In this document: positions 32,601 to 45,200 of the stretch, piece by piece | Position numbering within the stretch: position 1 is the first letter of the stretch | Layout of the letters: each line of letters starts with the position of its first letter | Assembly: GCA_023078555.1 (NCBI GenBank) | Contig: CM041203.1 | Location: 5,602,538-5,666,537 of the forward strand | Direction: 5' to 3' | From: Ulva prolifera | Lineage: Eukaryota; Chlorophyta; Ulvophyceae; Ulvales; Ulvaceae | DNA length: 64,000 nucleotides | Notes under the pieces: generated by a model | Seen by the model: the letters and a program-made list of their open reading frames with translations, nothing else | The model's database searches: none | What the model was told of the DNA's origin: nothing | Position numbers and translations under genes: made by a program

Positions 32601-35600
32601 AAGCGGCGAGGGAGGGGCAGGGGGAAATGCGGCACCTTGGAGGCAGCGTCGGTGCGGGCGGCCTGCAGTGCAGGCCCCGCCATCTGCAGCTTCTCCACAA
32701 GCGCATTGACCAGAAGCTCCTTCGTCTCGTCGTTGCCGGCGCTGTACGCGGCTGACAGCCCATGGCTCGCCATGTCCTGCACCCAGGCGGCAGTGTTGGG
32801 TCGTCGGGCCCGATCATATGGAACAATTCCGAATGTTCAGGTCTAATTTGTGGGTGGCAGCCATGGGAATGCTGCAAAGCGACCCAGTCCTGGTACAAAT
32901 GTACAGCACACTGCTCCGCGTGAACTTCGCAGGAGGCGATGCAGGTCAGAGGGCGGTGCATGCGCTGGCAACCTCCCTCGGGACACGGACCCCCAGACGC
33001 TGAGCTCATGTGACTTGTCGAAATAGAGTGGTGATTGCGGACGTGCTCGATGTTGAATCTCTGGTGTGGACATACGATTATGGCCCAGCATTGAGGTAAC
33101 AACAGCCTGAACGGCCACCTTACCCCCCGCAGTGCGATCACACTCTTGGCATATCACTACTGGAACCTAGACAAGTGGCGTGGGCCTCAAGATTAGCATG
33201 TAGGTCATCACGTGCTGTTATGATTTTGATGTGTTTGAGAAGAATGGTTATCATCATCGGCCCACACCACGCGCGCAGGCATCAGTCACACTGATGACAA
33301 AGAACAGAACAGGCCGACAGGCCAATGTCCATGATACGAGGAAGGTGCTGGGTGCAAGTGACGCCCCAACACAACATGTCACAGTGACGTGGCCTGTGGG
33401 CCAGGCCTTTTGTAGCACCCGTCACGCACGCACCGTCTGCGTACCACAGACAGCGGACTGTTGCGTAACCGTGAACATGATTACGTTGTGCACTGCAGGA
33501 ACTGATGAGATCGTTTGGACCTGTGTGACAGTGTGGAACTAGAGAGGGTACACGATTGACAGCAGGTGCGACCATCTGGAGCAAGCACCTGCACGAGGTC
33601 GCTGGTGTCTCCTGCCAGCAGCGCTACCAGCGCCGCCTGTAGCCGCGGCAGCCCGCCGGCCACCTTCCCGTCCCCACCGCACAGCGCCAGCAGCAGCACC
33701 AGCCACACAGCGGCGGCCGCACGCTCGTCCGCCGTCCCTGACGATGCCTTCTTTATCGCGCCGTCAAGAATGGTCTCCTTCAGCTCCTCCGACCCAGCTG
33801 TGACCACAGGCGCTGAGTCAGCGTCGGCAGGACCTCCCGGGAGGCCCCCGGCGAGCTCACGCTTGCGGCGCAGCTCCGCGAGGGTGGGGCTCGGAGAGAA
33901 GAGCAGCGCCTTGGCTACAGGGGCGCTGGCGCCGCTGAGCGCGAGGCACAGGGACTCCCCGACGGCAAAGTGGAACTCCTCGGCCGCGGAGGGGGGGGCC
34001 TGCGCGAGGAGCACGGTGGCGTAGGCGGCGCGGAGGGGCGGCGCGGAGGCGCCGGCGGCGAGGTGGCCGAGGGTGCGCACGACGGGCACGCGGGCCTTGG
34101 AGTCGCTGCCGAGGCGGGGGTCCTTCAGGAGGAGCGCGAGCTTCGTGAGGACATCTGCCATTGTGGCGGGGGGTGTGCCTGCGCACATCGGCGACCGCAT
34201 ACGAGGGCTGCACTGGTGGCGCTCAAGCAGAAGAGCGACAGATTGGCAGTCCCGATCCAGGGGCCAAGGGCAGTGTACAACGTGCTAAGCATGCGCGGTG
34301 ACTGGGGCAGAAGGAGAAGCGGCACATGTGAAGCGATCGGGACCTCCCACGACAACCCAGGTGTGGAAGCACTTCTAACGGCATATGCAGCAGCTGCTGA
34401 GGTCCTGTGGGGGTACCTGCCTCTCCCACGTTATTGTAACATAGAAACTGTCGTGACACAGGGTTTTGATGACGAATGAGCCAAACACATGCAGTCTATG
34501 CACGTTTAATTCTGGACGTGCAGATCATATGCGAAGCAATCCTGTGCACATGCAGGCAGGGATGACTTTGCATAAACCATTCAGAATCCGTCAGGTGGCG
34601 CACACTGCCGGCAGGCCAAGCATTCGATTGCACGACCCAGCGACACGCGGAAATGGGAAACACAAACACAAGCAGAATTAGGATGTGCCGCACCACCAGC
34701 CGCCGACTTTGCCGGCGCGGAAAGATCCGGAGCCTTCACGTCACCCGCAGGCAGCACATCCACGCCCGCCAGCGCCATGAACCCCAGCGCCCGCCCTGCG
34801 GCCAGCGCCACCTGCACGTCACCATTGCACAGCTCCGCCGCGACGGCCTTGGCCGCCGCAGGCGCCTCACATGCGGCGGCCTCGCCGCCGGCCCTCGCAC
34901 GCATGTGCGCCCCCGCCGCCACGAGCCCCGCAGCGAGCAGGCTCCCATGCGTCTCTGCAAACTTCACAGCGACCGTGGACTTCCCCGTGTCCGCAGACTT
35001 GCTCGAAGCAGCAGTGCCGGCCGTGGCGGAGTCCGCTGTGCCGCCGGGATCCCCCGGGAGGCGCTGGACGAGGTCAGAGAGGAGCTGCTGGGTGGTGGAG
35101 GGGGGGAGTGCGGCGGTGATGGACCCGAGGAGGCGCGCCGCGGCGAGGCGGACGTCGGCGTTGACGTGCGACAGGAAGGCGCGGAGCCAGGGGAGGCGGG
35201 TGGAGACGTGCGCGGCGGGTGCGGCAGGGTCGACGTGCGCGACCGCAAGGAGCTGAGTCAGCGCGATTAGCTGCAGCTCTGTCGGCGCCTCCCTGCATGC
35301 GAGGCCACCCTGGCCACCCTGGCACGGCCATGGCAATTCAAGACTATGCCTTACAGCAGTGATCCATCGTTTGCCCTCTGCGCCATGCCCCCCACACATA
35401 GAGCACGCCTTGAACATGACCACATGTTGAATTACATCAAGGAAACATGCCACTGCGGATGTGGGTGCCATCTGATGCCACTGTGTGCAGGCACACCGCC
35501 TGCCGGGTGACCCGCAGGTGCATCCTAAAGCACGGATACCAATGCAGCTTCACCGTTCACACGCACTGTATCAGCCAAACGGCCCCGTCATATGCCGATG

Positions 35601-38600
35601 ACATCAGAGCTGCAGCAGCTGTGGCTGCCGACAAAACGGTGCAGGCACAGGCTGTGCAACGGATGTGCAAATGCGCTGTCACAACAGATCTGCCCCACAC
35701 AGGCCAGGGGGGAGTGAAGAGAGAAAAGACGCTGCAAGTGCAAAAAAGCTGCACTGTAGGAGACCATCGGCAGAGCAGGCGCACCTGACGAGCGCATGCT
35801 CGAGAAGCACCAGGTGTTCAGGGCCCCCATATGCCAGCTTCCCCCCCACCGCAGACGTTCCGCCTGCATCCCGCGGCCCCCTAGCCCCAGCAAACTCCGG
35901 GGCGCCCGCATCACCCTCCCCGTCCACGTCCATCGCATCATCGCCATCCCCTTCGTCCCCGTCCCCCTCAGCACGGGGCCGCTTCGGCACCCCTTCCGCT
36001 TCGCCCGTGTCCGCCATGTCCGCGTCGGCCCCGGCCGCTGCGGCCGCCGCGGGCGCGGTCGCGGAGGCGGCCTCTCGGCGGTGGCAGGCCTCCAGGAACC
36101 GGAGGGCGGCGGTAAGGGTTTCGACGGGCGCGGAGAGCGTGCTGCGGGCGGGCGTGACGCGCAGCGCCTTGAACTGCCCCCGCACTGCGGTGAGCATCTG
36201 GGAAAATGTCGGGTGGGGGGTGGCGGCGGCCTTCGCGCTGGCGCCGCCGCGGCCTGGGGCGCTGTCGACGGCCATCTTGAGGCCCTTCTGAGCCGCAGCT
36301 CGGATCTGCATGCTGGCGATGTGTGGACACCGCCCCACCCACACAGAAACTCATCGATGTGTGAAAATCACAGCTCCAGTGTCATGTTCACGTGGACTGC
36401 TTGTTACGATTGCTTAGGCACGGTCATTCTCATGTGACTCCTCTTAGATGGAACGCGGAATGAGGCAGAGCACCCTAACGTGGCAGCGAGCACGAGACAG
36501 TACAGACACCATCAAAAACACGGCCGCGTCCTTCGGTGACGAGCGTATGATTGAATGGCGTGGCGACCATAGTACCTGCTCCTGTCCACAACTATTTCCT
36601 GTTGTCTACTGCAGCCACGCTACCCATCGGGAGAATTGCATCGATGGTATTGTACAGCATCGCTCTCTTAACTTAAGCTTTGACTCCAAAGGAGGGGGAC
36701 TTGCACTTGCCTGATTGGTGTGAGGCATAATCTCACATGCGTGAGTGAAGAGGCATTCATGAGCACACGAGGCAGGCGTGTCTGCAGCGCACCCCAGGTC
36801 GCGGGTCCGAAGCCAGGCGCATGCACAGCATGCGTGCGTATGCATCATCAAACGGAAACACCTCAATCGCCCAGTTGAGCGCGCACGCACGCACGCCTTC
36901 CACCTGGCTGCGCGACTGCGCCTCCAGCATCGCCCGCAGGGCACGCGACACCTCAGAGCCGTCCGGAACGTTCTTGTACGCAGCTGCGAGGCGGTTGATG
37001 GCCTCCTGGACGGTCGCGCGGATGCCGTCGGGCTCGGCCGCGAGGGCCTGGAAGAAGCTGCCCGCGATCTCGACGTTGCTGTGGAACACATCTGGGGCGC
37101 GCTGCATGGCCACCGTGCCTATCAGGTACCGGTGTCTGGTCAGAACTATCACCATTCTGAGCATGATGTTGACACCTTAGACAGAGAACCAAATGCAAGG
37201 TGTGCATGCATCCTCACCGCCACGGCAAGAGCTACAGCTGCGTGAGCAGCTACGCCCTGTTGCAGTACCTATTCTGTATGCAACCCCTGCCTCAGTGCAA
37301 GAGCTGGCAGCATTGTGACGGCCTGGAGCTTGCAAGCGGCTGTTGCAGTGCGGACACAGCCGCGAGAGTCTCTACAGCCTCACAGCACAGCGTCGCCAGG
37401 CACAAATGCAGCGCCCACAATGTGGCAGCCTCCTCCCCACATGAGATGATGAGTAGCACCAAACATTACATTGAACATGGCCACGGCAGATTTCGCGGCA
37501 GTACGAGGTTGAATGCTTCAGTCAGTCCCTGGTTCCGGCTGTCGCTATCCCAATGAATCCCCGGGTTCGGCTATGTTTACTCGAGTCACCACATAATCTC
37601 GGCTCGTGCACAAAGTGATCATGTTTCCGTGTCAAGATGCATACATAAACTGAGGCAGCAGCACCTGGGCGAGCTCCCCGACGGCTTGGTAGAGGAAGCC
37701 GCGGAGCTGCATCGCGGGGCCCGAGTCGGAGGGGTCCATCATGCTGAGGGAGCCAATGACGCGCTCGAACGCGGGCTTCGCCATCGCCGCCATCGCGCCA
37801 TCGTCGGCGTGCTTGAGGACCCATACCACAAACTCGCACGCCGCGAGCTTGATCGAGGCAACGCGGGTGCGCTCCAGCCCGGACACAATCACCTGCAGCC
37901 ACAGGACAAATTACGACTGTACTATGCCCGAGTTTGTGCGTCACAGAGAGGCTTGGGGACGTTCAACCATGCCCAGACCTGATCAGCTGCACCCGCGCAT
38001 GGCCGGTGTCCGGCTGGTGCCTGCTGCTGGTTCCATCTCTGTGCAAAGAGGCACAGCTTGTGGGCCTGGTGGAACATGGCAGATGTGTGTGAACCATTGC
38101 GCACTGCTGCCATCCACCCCCCCCCCCCCCCCCCCCCCCCCCCGGTCCTCAAAGGTGCATGCTTTGTGTAAGCAGTCAGCCCCAGATACCATGAGAGCAT
38201 CAATTTCCGCTGTTTCACAGGAGATGATGCCCCTGCAGAGGCGATACATTGCCCACACAGCTGTGAAATCGCAGCAATTGCACCAATCGCGGCACCCTGG
38301 CACACATGGCCATGGCAGCCTGGCCACAGCAGAAGCACTGGACCACAACATTCTGGGGATCTTGGGGTCAAGTGGAGCAGCACGGCATGACATCAAAGCT
38401 GTGTAGCCCAGTATTACTGGGGACAGCGACAGCAGCTGACTCAGCCACAATCAGTTGATGGTGTCCGTGCACAAGCGCGGGGGAAGAGGGCGAGGCATCG
38501 AGGGCAACACGGAACAGCTGTGGGGTTCGCAAGAGCTCCGGGCTTGCACGAGGACAGCACACAAAGCAGCACAGAGGCGCGGTGTCGCACCTCGAGCGTC

Positions 38601-41499
38601 TGCGGCATGAGGTTCGCCGCCCTGACGGACTTGCAGCAGAGGCGCAGCAGCCGCATGCGCAGCGCCGGCGACGCCGGCGGCCGCTTCTGCGGCGCCGGCG
38701 TGTCGGAGGCGGAGCCGGCGATGAGCTCGAAGAAGTGGCGCAGCAGGGCCTCGGCCTCGAGGTCGATGCTCGGCTTGATGCCGTCGAGGGTGCAGCGCTT
38801 CTGCAGCACGACGTCTGCCGCCCGAGACACCTGCACGCGCCCGCCACTGTAGTGCAAGTACACAGTTGGATGCGTTGGATGCACTGCCGGGACGACGTGC
38901 ACAAAAAGTGTCACCTGCGCCACAGGCATCAGTGGACGCAGGCACAGCAGGTCTAACAGGTCTACAGCTCTCGCGCACAGCAGCGCCGCTACACACCCCA
39001 TTCCCACGCACGCACACAGCCACCGATGCGCACCCCAAAACACGCATATGACACCTGCACGAGCCCGCCAGTGTATGGGTCTTTGGCACGGCCTGAGCTG
39101 CACAGGTGGGTAGTGATATAGGCTTCGCACACAAGCACCTCGCAGCCCCGATACATCAGCACTGCCCCCACAAACAAAACACTTTCAAGTCACCCCAGCG
39201 AGACACTCGGCAGGGGTGAGTCGGACAGAACCGCCGCGGGGTAAAGAGACGGGCACGGCAGGTCCACACCTGCTCATCTGGGCAGCAGCTGCCGGCCAGC
39301 GCCACCAGCGCCACCTCCTGCGGCTCAAAGCCTTCAGCGGCATTGATCAGCTTCAAGAAGCCGACCCGGCGCTTGTCCAGGCCGGCCGCATCGACCGTCA
39401 GCCCAGGTGGTGGCTGCACACACCTGCGCTGTTGCTGTGAGGGTTGCATGGCACACAATTGGCACCCACTCACTGCCATGCATTAGCGAAACACAACAAC
39501 AGCCGGATGTCACAGCCGTGCCGTCGTTATCTGGCACGGTAGAAGCCAGGGCGTCCAGAAACACCACAGCATCGACGGCAGGGCCACTATCTGTGTGGCT
39601 ACCCCAGTCAGGCTCTGCAGTGGCTGTCAGGGAACAGCTCCACAGCCAGTGCGATGTCCCACGGAGTTGATCATGACTGGATGCAAGGCCATGGATGCCC
39701 TTGCTGTGGGCCGTAGTCATCGCGATTGGAGGTAGCTGGTTTTGGAAATGTGCAATAAAATATGTGGTGGCTTCCACAATACCAAGCTGATGTTCCAGTG
39801 GTGCAGCTGGCATCAGACAAAGCTGACATGCCAATGGTACAGCTTCATCACAGGCTCGCCGTGTGTCTGAATGCTGAGACTTGATCAACACAGTGTGAGG
39901 GCTTCCAGGACAGGCACTGACCGGGCATACAGGATGCCCATACAGTACCTGCTTGCCAGGCAGAGATAACAAGGGTGAAGCTGGATGTTGCACTGGAAAC
40001 TACAGCATACCTTTGTCAGCGTCTCCATGTCTGTGCTGCTCAGGCCTGGTGCCACGGGCCCGACACCGTGGCTCTCCGCACCGAGCGATGCTATTGCGTC
40101 AAAGACATCGTCATCGTCTTCCCCGGCGTCGTCCATGGCTGCATCTCCCTGGCTAGCGGCTCCTAGGCCGCCAGGTGGCGGCATACCCCCAGCAGCAGCC
40201 AGAGCCCCGAGCTGACCACCCCGCGCCCCTTGTAGCGCTGGAGTCATGGGCACGGGAGTCGCGAGTGCACCAACCGAGGCGCCAGCGAGGCCCGGGGCTT
40301 GCGCTGTCAAGGGTCCGAGCCCTGTTCGTGCGAGGGAGGGGGGTAGGCGGCCCGCTTGCAGCGGGTTTGTTGGCTCTTGTTGTCGGACCGGGGGGTGCAG
40401 CATCAGCTTGAGGGCGAAGTCTAGGAGGATCTGCCTGTCAGCCTGTGCACAGAGCGCTTCTGGAAGTGCCAGCACAAACACGTGGCTGCATAACGGCGGG
40501 CAATGGCAGGTGCATGGTGGTGATCTGCAACGAGGAAAAGGATACCACCTGAATTGGGTAGGTACAAAGAAGACACGCCATACCTTGAGACTGTATGAGC
40601 ACGCAAGCTTGATGCAGAGGTGTGTGCGCACCGGAGAGGAGAGAAATGGGAGAGATTCCCGGATCTTCTCCTGTGTGGACAGTTCTCGCAAGCCTCCTTC
40701 AAAAGCTGTCATCGCGAAGAATGTCAAGTGCAACAGATCTCGCTGCTGTTTGCCATGAGTTTGCGATATTCCTGCTGATAAGAGTCCCACCTGTAGGCGC
40801 GGATTCTCGATGTGGCAGCACCGGCACAAGACTCGGTGTACACGTACAGCATGCTCGGCCTCCCGGCAGCTTGTCGCCATTTGTGCATACAACAATTGCA
40901 AATCGAATACCTAGAGCCACAGAGTGCATCAAGTGGTAGTGTCTGATCTACACTTCTCTGATCTGATTTAGTTGCTTTGGCGTGACTGTGTTGCGCACCA
41001 GCTCCCGGAGCTCCGTCGTTGATACACGCTGTATCGCTACAACAAGCTGCATCAGAGCCACGTTGGCGATCAGGGGGCTTTCATGGTGTTCTTTGTACAC
41101 TTGTAAGAGGTTCTTGGTCGGCAGCTTCAATTCGGGCGCGGCCTTGACTCGTTGGTTGATCACGCTGATCAATTGCGTGACTTTGGCCTTGACTTCGTTG
41201 TCATCAGTTCCCAGCTTCAAAATTACTGGGCATATGAGCTTTCCCATGAGCTGCACAATTCGGCTTGAGGGGTTCGTCCAGGCAGAATTGATGTCGCCTC
41301 AACATGAAGTGCAAGAATGCAAGCCCGATAGCGTGCTGTCCTCATGACATGCTTTGTTTCAAAACGTCCAAGAGTGCATGACCAATTCAATTATTACAAT
41401 TATGATGTGTCGTACCGCCTCCAATTCTTCCTCCTTGGTCAAGGCAACTCGCGTGGCAATGCGGTCAAGCGCAGCCACGTCCCCGGAGCTACCACTCAT
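26676..41499 (-). CDS. ECM29: ECM29, proteasome adaptor and scaffold (HEAT-repeat protein)
   Basis: ECM29 binds the 26S proteasome, holding or inspecting the core-regulatory particle contact and linking proteasomes to membranes. The 20 exons on the minus strand, 5' to 3', are 41499-41416, 41250-40954, 40790-40584, 40442-40011, 39413-39270, 38830-38591, 37892-37665, 37101-36793, 36305-35785, 35292-34697, 34178-33589, 32776-32636, 31901-31648, 30897-30577, 30121-29818, 29370-29262, 29040-28816, 28592-27894, 27488-27115 and 26879-26676. All phases agree, giving about 2092 aa. Diagnostic stretches are LMGKLICPVILKLGTDDNEV, INQRVKAAPELKLPTKNLL, QDMASHGLSAAYSAGNDE, LATYKELCTLATSLGQP, LLYRAS-YDPNTRVSDAM, LPGRVWAGKEAV and VRAACISCVQAAAPLL, in the same order as in animal and plant ECM29. 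It is longer than the roughly 1,850 aa human protein, partly from Pro/Gly-rich and acidic inserts in exons 4 and 9. Most donors are GTGCGC or GTGCGG. Confidence 0.95.
31057..31298. mobile_element. Foldback-like insertion carrying an inverted ECM29 exon copy
   Basis: The segment lies in the intron between ECM29 exons 13 and 14 (30898-31647). It starts with GGTGCACAGGAGACCGGT (31057-31074) and ends with the exact reverse complement (31281-31298). Between them, 31093-31263 is an inverted, about 90% identical copy of 29749-29926. That source covers the 3' end of ECM29 exon 15, its GTGCGC donor and about 70 bases of the next intron. The copy differs at two codons in the exon part (AAC to GAC, GTG to GCG). 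It is read as sequence captured by a small foldback element, or as the product of template switching. Confidence 0.7.
32791..32887. mobile_element. Short terminal-inverted-repeat element, copy C (ECM29 intron)
   Basis: The copy starts CAGTGTTGGGTCGTCGGGCC and ends GCTGCAAAGCGACCCAGTCC. It lies in the intron before ECM29 exon 12. Its CAGTG end is 12 bases from the AG of the 3' splice site in the sense of the gene, the same relation as copy D has to an NCA2 exon. Confidence 0.65.
34413..34445 (+). repeat. Retroelement-type 3' end motif in ECM29 intron
   Basis: GGTACCTGCCTCTCCCACG followed by TTATTGTAACATAG resembles the terminal motif of the GC-rich retroelement copies. It lies antisense to ECM29 in the intron between exons 10 and 11. 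The match is weaker than at other sites. Confidence 0.3.
38117..38143. repeat. Poly-C tract of 27 in ECM29 intron
   Basis: There is an uninterrupted run of 27 C (G on the coding strand) in the intron between exons 6 and 7. Similar runs are at 51738, 52371, 53499, 56733 and 61139. Confidence 0.9.
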
Positions 41500-42210
41500 G
41501 GCAATCTACCAACAGCCTACACACTTGCTGATGTAAAATTGGTGGTGTTCAAGAATTTTCGAGGACCTCGTGCCCACGCCAGACAGTAGCAGCACGCCTG
41601 TATATGGGAAGGCCTCGCAAACTGAGACAGCTTGGAGTGGCATCTAAGGTGCAGAGCGCCTGTGACAGGTGCAAGGCACGAATGAATAAGCTATTTGTCA
41701 CTGCACTGCGTGTGCCATGTGCTGTTGATGTGGCTCGTGTCCAACGCGCGCTGCGAATAGGTGTCCACGCTTGAAGCGGTGTCTGGCCAATGGCAGAGCC
41801 ATGCATTGCCAATGAAGCACACGTATGAACTCGCGCGATGTCGAGATCTTTCGAGCTGGAGCTGCACGGCCTTGTCTTATCAGCTCCTCTCAGCACGACT
41901 TCAGCAGCGATGCGGTAGTGCTGCAAGTGTGTTCCGCCGCGTTCTGTGATTCATGCACGTGTTGGTGTACCTTCTCTCGTCGCCAGCATGTCAACGTAGC
42001 TCATGTAGACGCCAGCTGCCATGCGGCCACTTTGCCGGTATCATACGTTTAGAGACACTGCTTCTGTGGGCTTGTAATGAGTTCCTGCATGATCCGAGCT
42101 CTGCGCACTCCAATTGTATCACCTTGCGCGGCTTGTCCGTGGTGCCTTGTTAGCTCGCTAATGAAGTGAAACGCTGCTTCTCGTCATCGAAATTCCGCTC
42201 TGACCTCGTC
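41500..42210. promoter_or_regulatory. Divergent promoter region of ECM29 and NCA2
   Basis: The start codons of ECM29 (minus, 41499) and NCA2 (plus, 42211) are 711 bases apart, so the promoters and 5' UTRs of both must lie here unless non-coding first exons exist elsewhere. No TATA box or clear motif was fixed. Frames in this interval have no family signal. Confidence 0.5.
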
Positions 42211-45200
42211 ATGTTTGTAACTGATTTGGTCGGCGCTGTGCTGTCTCCTCTCCATGCGGTTGGGCGAAGAATTTACGAAAGAATTGGAAGGGCGTTGTCT
42301 GTAAGGGCGGTGGGAAGACGACGATATAGACCAAAGCGAGGCTTCACGCTGCCTGTCATAGAGTACAGTCAACTGAGCTCCCTTTACTTCGCCATTCAGC
42401 AGGCCACATACGACGACAAGGTGCTGCTCCGTCTCTGGTTTTCGCTGGCACGGCGAAGCACCGTGTCGGTGGCCATTGCAGCGCATCCTTTGTGAATGTA
42501 TCCTGCGGGCTCCAGAACCAACGTCCACGCACAAATCTGGGCGTTGTGTGAGTGCAGCGCATTCGCTGGTCATCGCATTCTGTGATGTGGCCACAACAGG
42601 AACATCCATAAGGCTGTACTACCAACAATGACCAAGGTCTACCAGATTTGAAACAACACGCTTGTAGGGCTATGAAGGGCCTGAGAATGTCGTGGACGTG
42701 TGGCTGAGATGTGTTGTTGCGGGGCAGTACCTGAGCGACAGGCTGCTGATGGACATCAGAGCTGTGGAGGTGCACATGCACTTCTGGCAGAAACGAATGA
42801 AGGCAGGTGCGGACTCCGTAGGACACCGCTGCACACCTTCCCTGATGTGATAGTGCCACCTGAACAGAGATTTTGCTTAGCCTGGAATGTGTGCACCTTT
42901 CGAACGTCCTTGCACAGCTGCACGGCCATGTCCAAACAGACACTGGCATCGCTGCGCCAGCTGGCCCCGGGCCCACTACCGCGGCAACATGCATCATCTC
43001 TCGCATATCCGTGACTCACACCATTCCTACCACGCCGGCCTTGCGCTTTAAGGGACAGCATACCAATGTGTTTAGCTTTGCAGTCCGTGCTGGCGCCGTT
43101 GGCAAGTTGTTGTCTTTGGTGGTCCATGTTGAGTGCAAATGGCAGTGCAATCCTTTCACGCTGCTCCTGTTATACCCGAAGAGCCCCTCACCGAGCCGTT
43201 GACAGCCACGATCACCCAGATCAGACTGTATGTTGACCGTTTCATTATTTGACGCGGTGTGGGTCGGCATCAGTTCCATGTCTTGCTGTGAACTGGACAC
43301 CAGCAGAGCCAGGCAACAGTCATGCGGGGATCGCCATGGGTTCATACAGGCAACAATGCGGCATTCATGGCGTTCGGTCAAGGGCCGATCCGCTTTGCCC
43401 GGGCCATGGTGAGGGCTGCCAAGAAAGCAGCAGGCAAGTCGGACCCGGAGGTGCACCTGCAAGCCTCCCACCAGATCGAGCAACGAGTGCGCCTGCCACA
43501 CCAGCTTGGTGCCTGTGGTGGTTTCACAATGGAATCATGGATTTGTTCCGTTGCGGAGCAGCAGGCTGGCCTGTCGACAGCATGTACTTGGCAGCCGCAT
43601 GCATCATCAACATGTTGCCAATTGAAATGCTGTTTGGAAGCGCTGCAATGCTGTCACCTGGCAAATGCTGGGATGCGAAGTGTGTCGCCCCTCTGTCGCC
43701 CCACCCCAACCCTGTCTGATGGTGCAGCGCCAGCACTTCGCTTGATCTGCGCACCTGCACGGTCGACAGCCGCTGCCTGCCTCAGCACTGGTCACATGCA
43801 CCTTGTCGTTGGAGTGCTGGCGAATGCGACACAGTGCCTACGTCCATACATGCACATATTGCCCGACCTGGCGGCTGCTTCCTGCGACAGAAGTCATCCA
43901 CATGTTCCCCAGTGTGTGTTTGAACATCTGTATGCCCCACCCTTTCTCCAGTGTAAATGCATGAATGTGTGTGTGTGTGTGTGCGTGTGCGTGTGTGTAT
44001 ATGCATGATTTCCCACTGTACGCATGCACCCACCCTTAGATGCCAGAGGTGATCAAACGCCGGTCGCTGCAGATCGTGACGCTGCGGACGATGCACCACA
44101 TCCTGACCGCGGTCCTCGCCCGCGTCCACCGCGTCGCCGCGCGCCTGCGCATCACGCCCGAGATGGAGGCCGGAGCCGGCGCCTCGGGGGGCCCCGCGGA
44201 GCGCGTCGACGGCAGCACCGCCCGCGCCGTTGCCGCCGTCGCCGTCGCCTTCTCGGAGGAGCTCCTTGCCGCAGTGGCCGCCCTCGGCGACCTGCAGGGC
44301 CACCTCGATGCACAGCAGGAGGGGTGCGCCACCACCGCTCGCGTCCACACCTCCTCCTGTGACCTTTCCAGAGGCGAAACACTTCGCACCCGCTCGCGTC
44401 AGCAGCTCATCCTGTACAGACAACAAATTACAAGAGCTCGTGTGCTCATTGCATTGCGGTGCATCAAAGCAGGGCACAAAGCATTGCAACAAAGCATCAG
44501 CCCCCTGCCTACAGTCTCGAGGCGGATCTGCGGGCCGCGTTCCGTGAGTAGATCCCCCGTCATACCTTCTTCACTGTGGCGTCGGTAGGCCCAGCAGATC
44601 AATCGCTGCCGCGAGTGGCGAGCAGAAGGTGACTCCCATGTTCCCACTGTGAAGTGGTGTGCAGGAAGGTCCATGTCCGCGTCAGCGCGAAGCCGGTGCT
44701 CATGGCCCCGGACAACATCCCCGTCACCCCCCTCCCGCCCCTCGTCCTCGACTCCGTGCACGACGTCCCGGAGCACCTCGCCTACGCCGACTCGATCCTC
44801 ACCCGCGTCCTCCAGCGCCTCGCGGCGCCGGCCCTGCGCCTCAGCGGCACCGGCGACCCGGTCGCGGGGGTGCGGCACGCGACGGCCGCGGCCGACGCGG
44901 AGGCCCGCGGCGTCGTCCGCATGCCGCGGTTCGCGCGCTCGCCGAACCGCGTGCAGCGCCACTGGCTCGCGTACTCGCTCAACACCGCGGTCGCGCTCGC
45001 GGCCGTGCGGTTTTTGTATTTGAACTCGCCGCTGAACGGCAGCGACAACCTGCGGCGGTGGGTGTCGCGGGGATACATGGCGACACTGCGTGGCTTCAGG
45101 TGCGGCCCACTGCCACGTTTACTATCACACGTTCCTGAGTGGCATACAGCCGTCTCTAGTGTGGTCTTTCATAGTGCAAGCGCACGCGGACTTGTCTGAT

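Noticed and set aside
43434..43450. GC donor (CAG|GCAAGT at 43434) for NCA2 exon 3
   Set aside because: It would give the wrong phase for exon 4. The GAG|GTGCAC donor at 43451 keeps phase.
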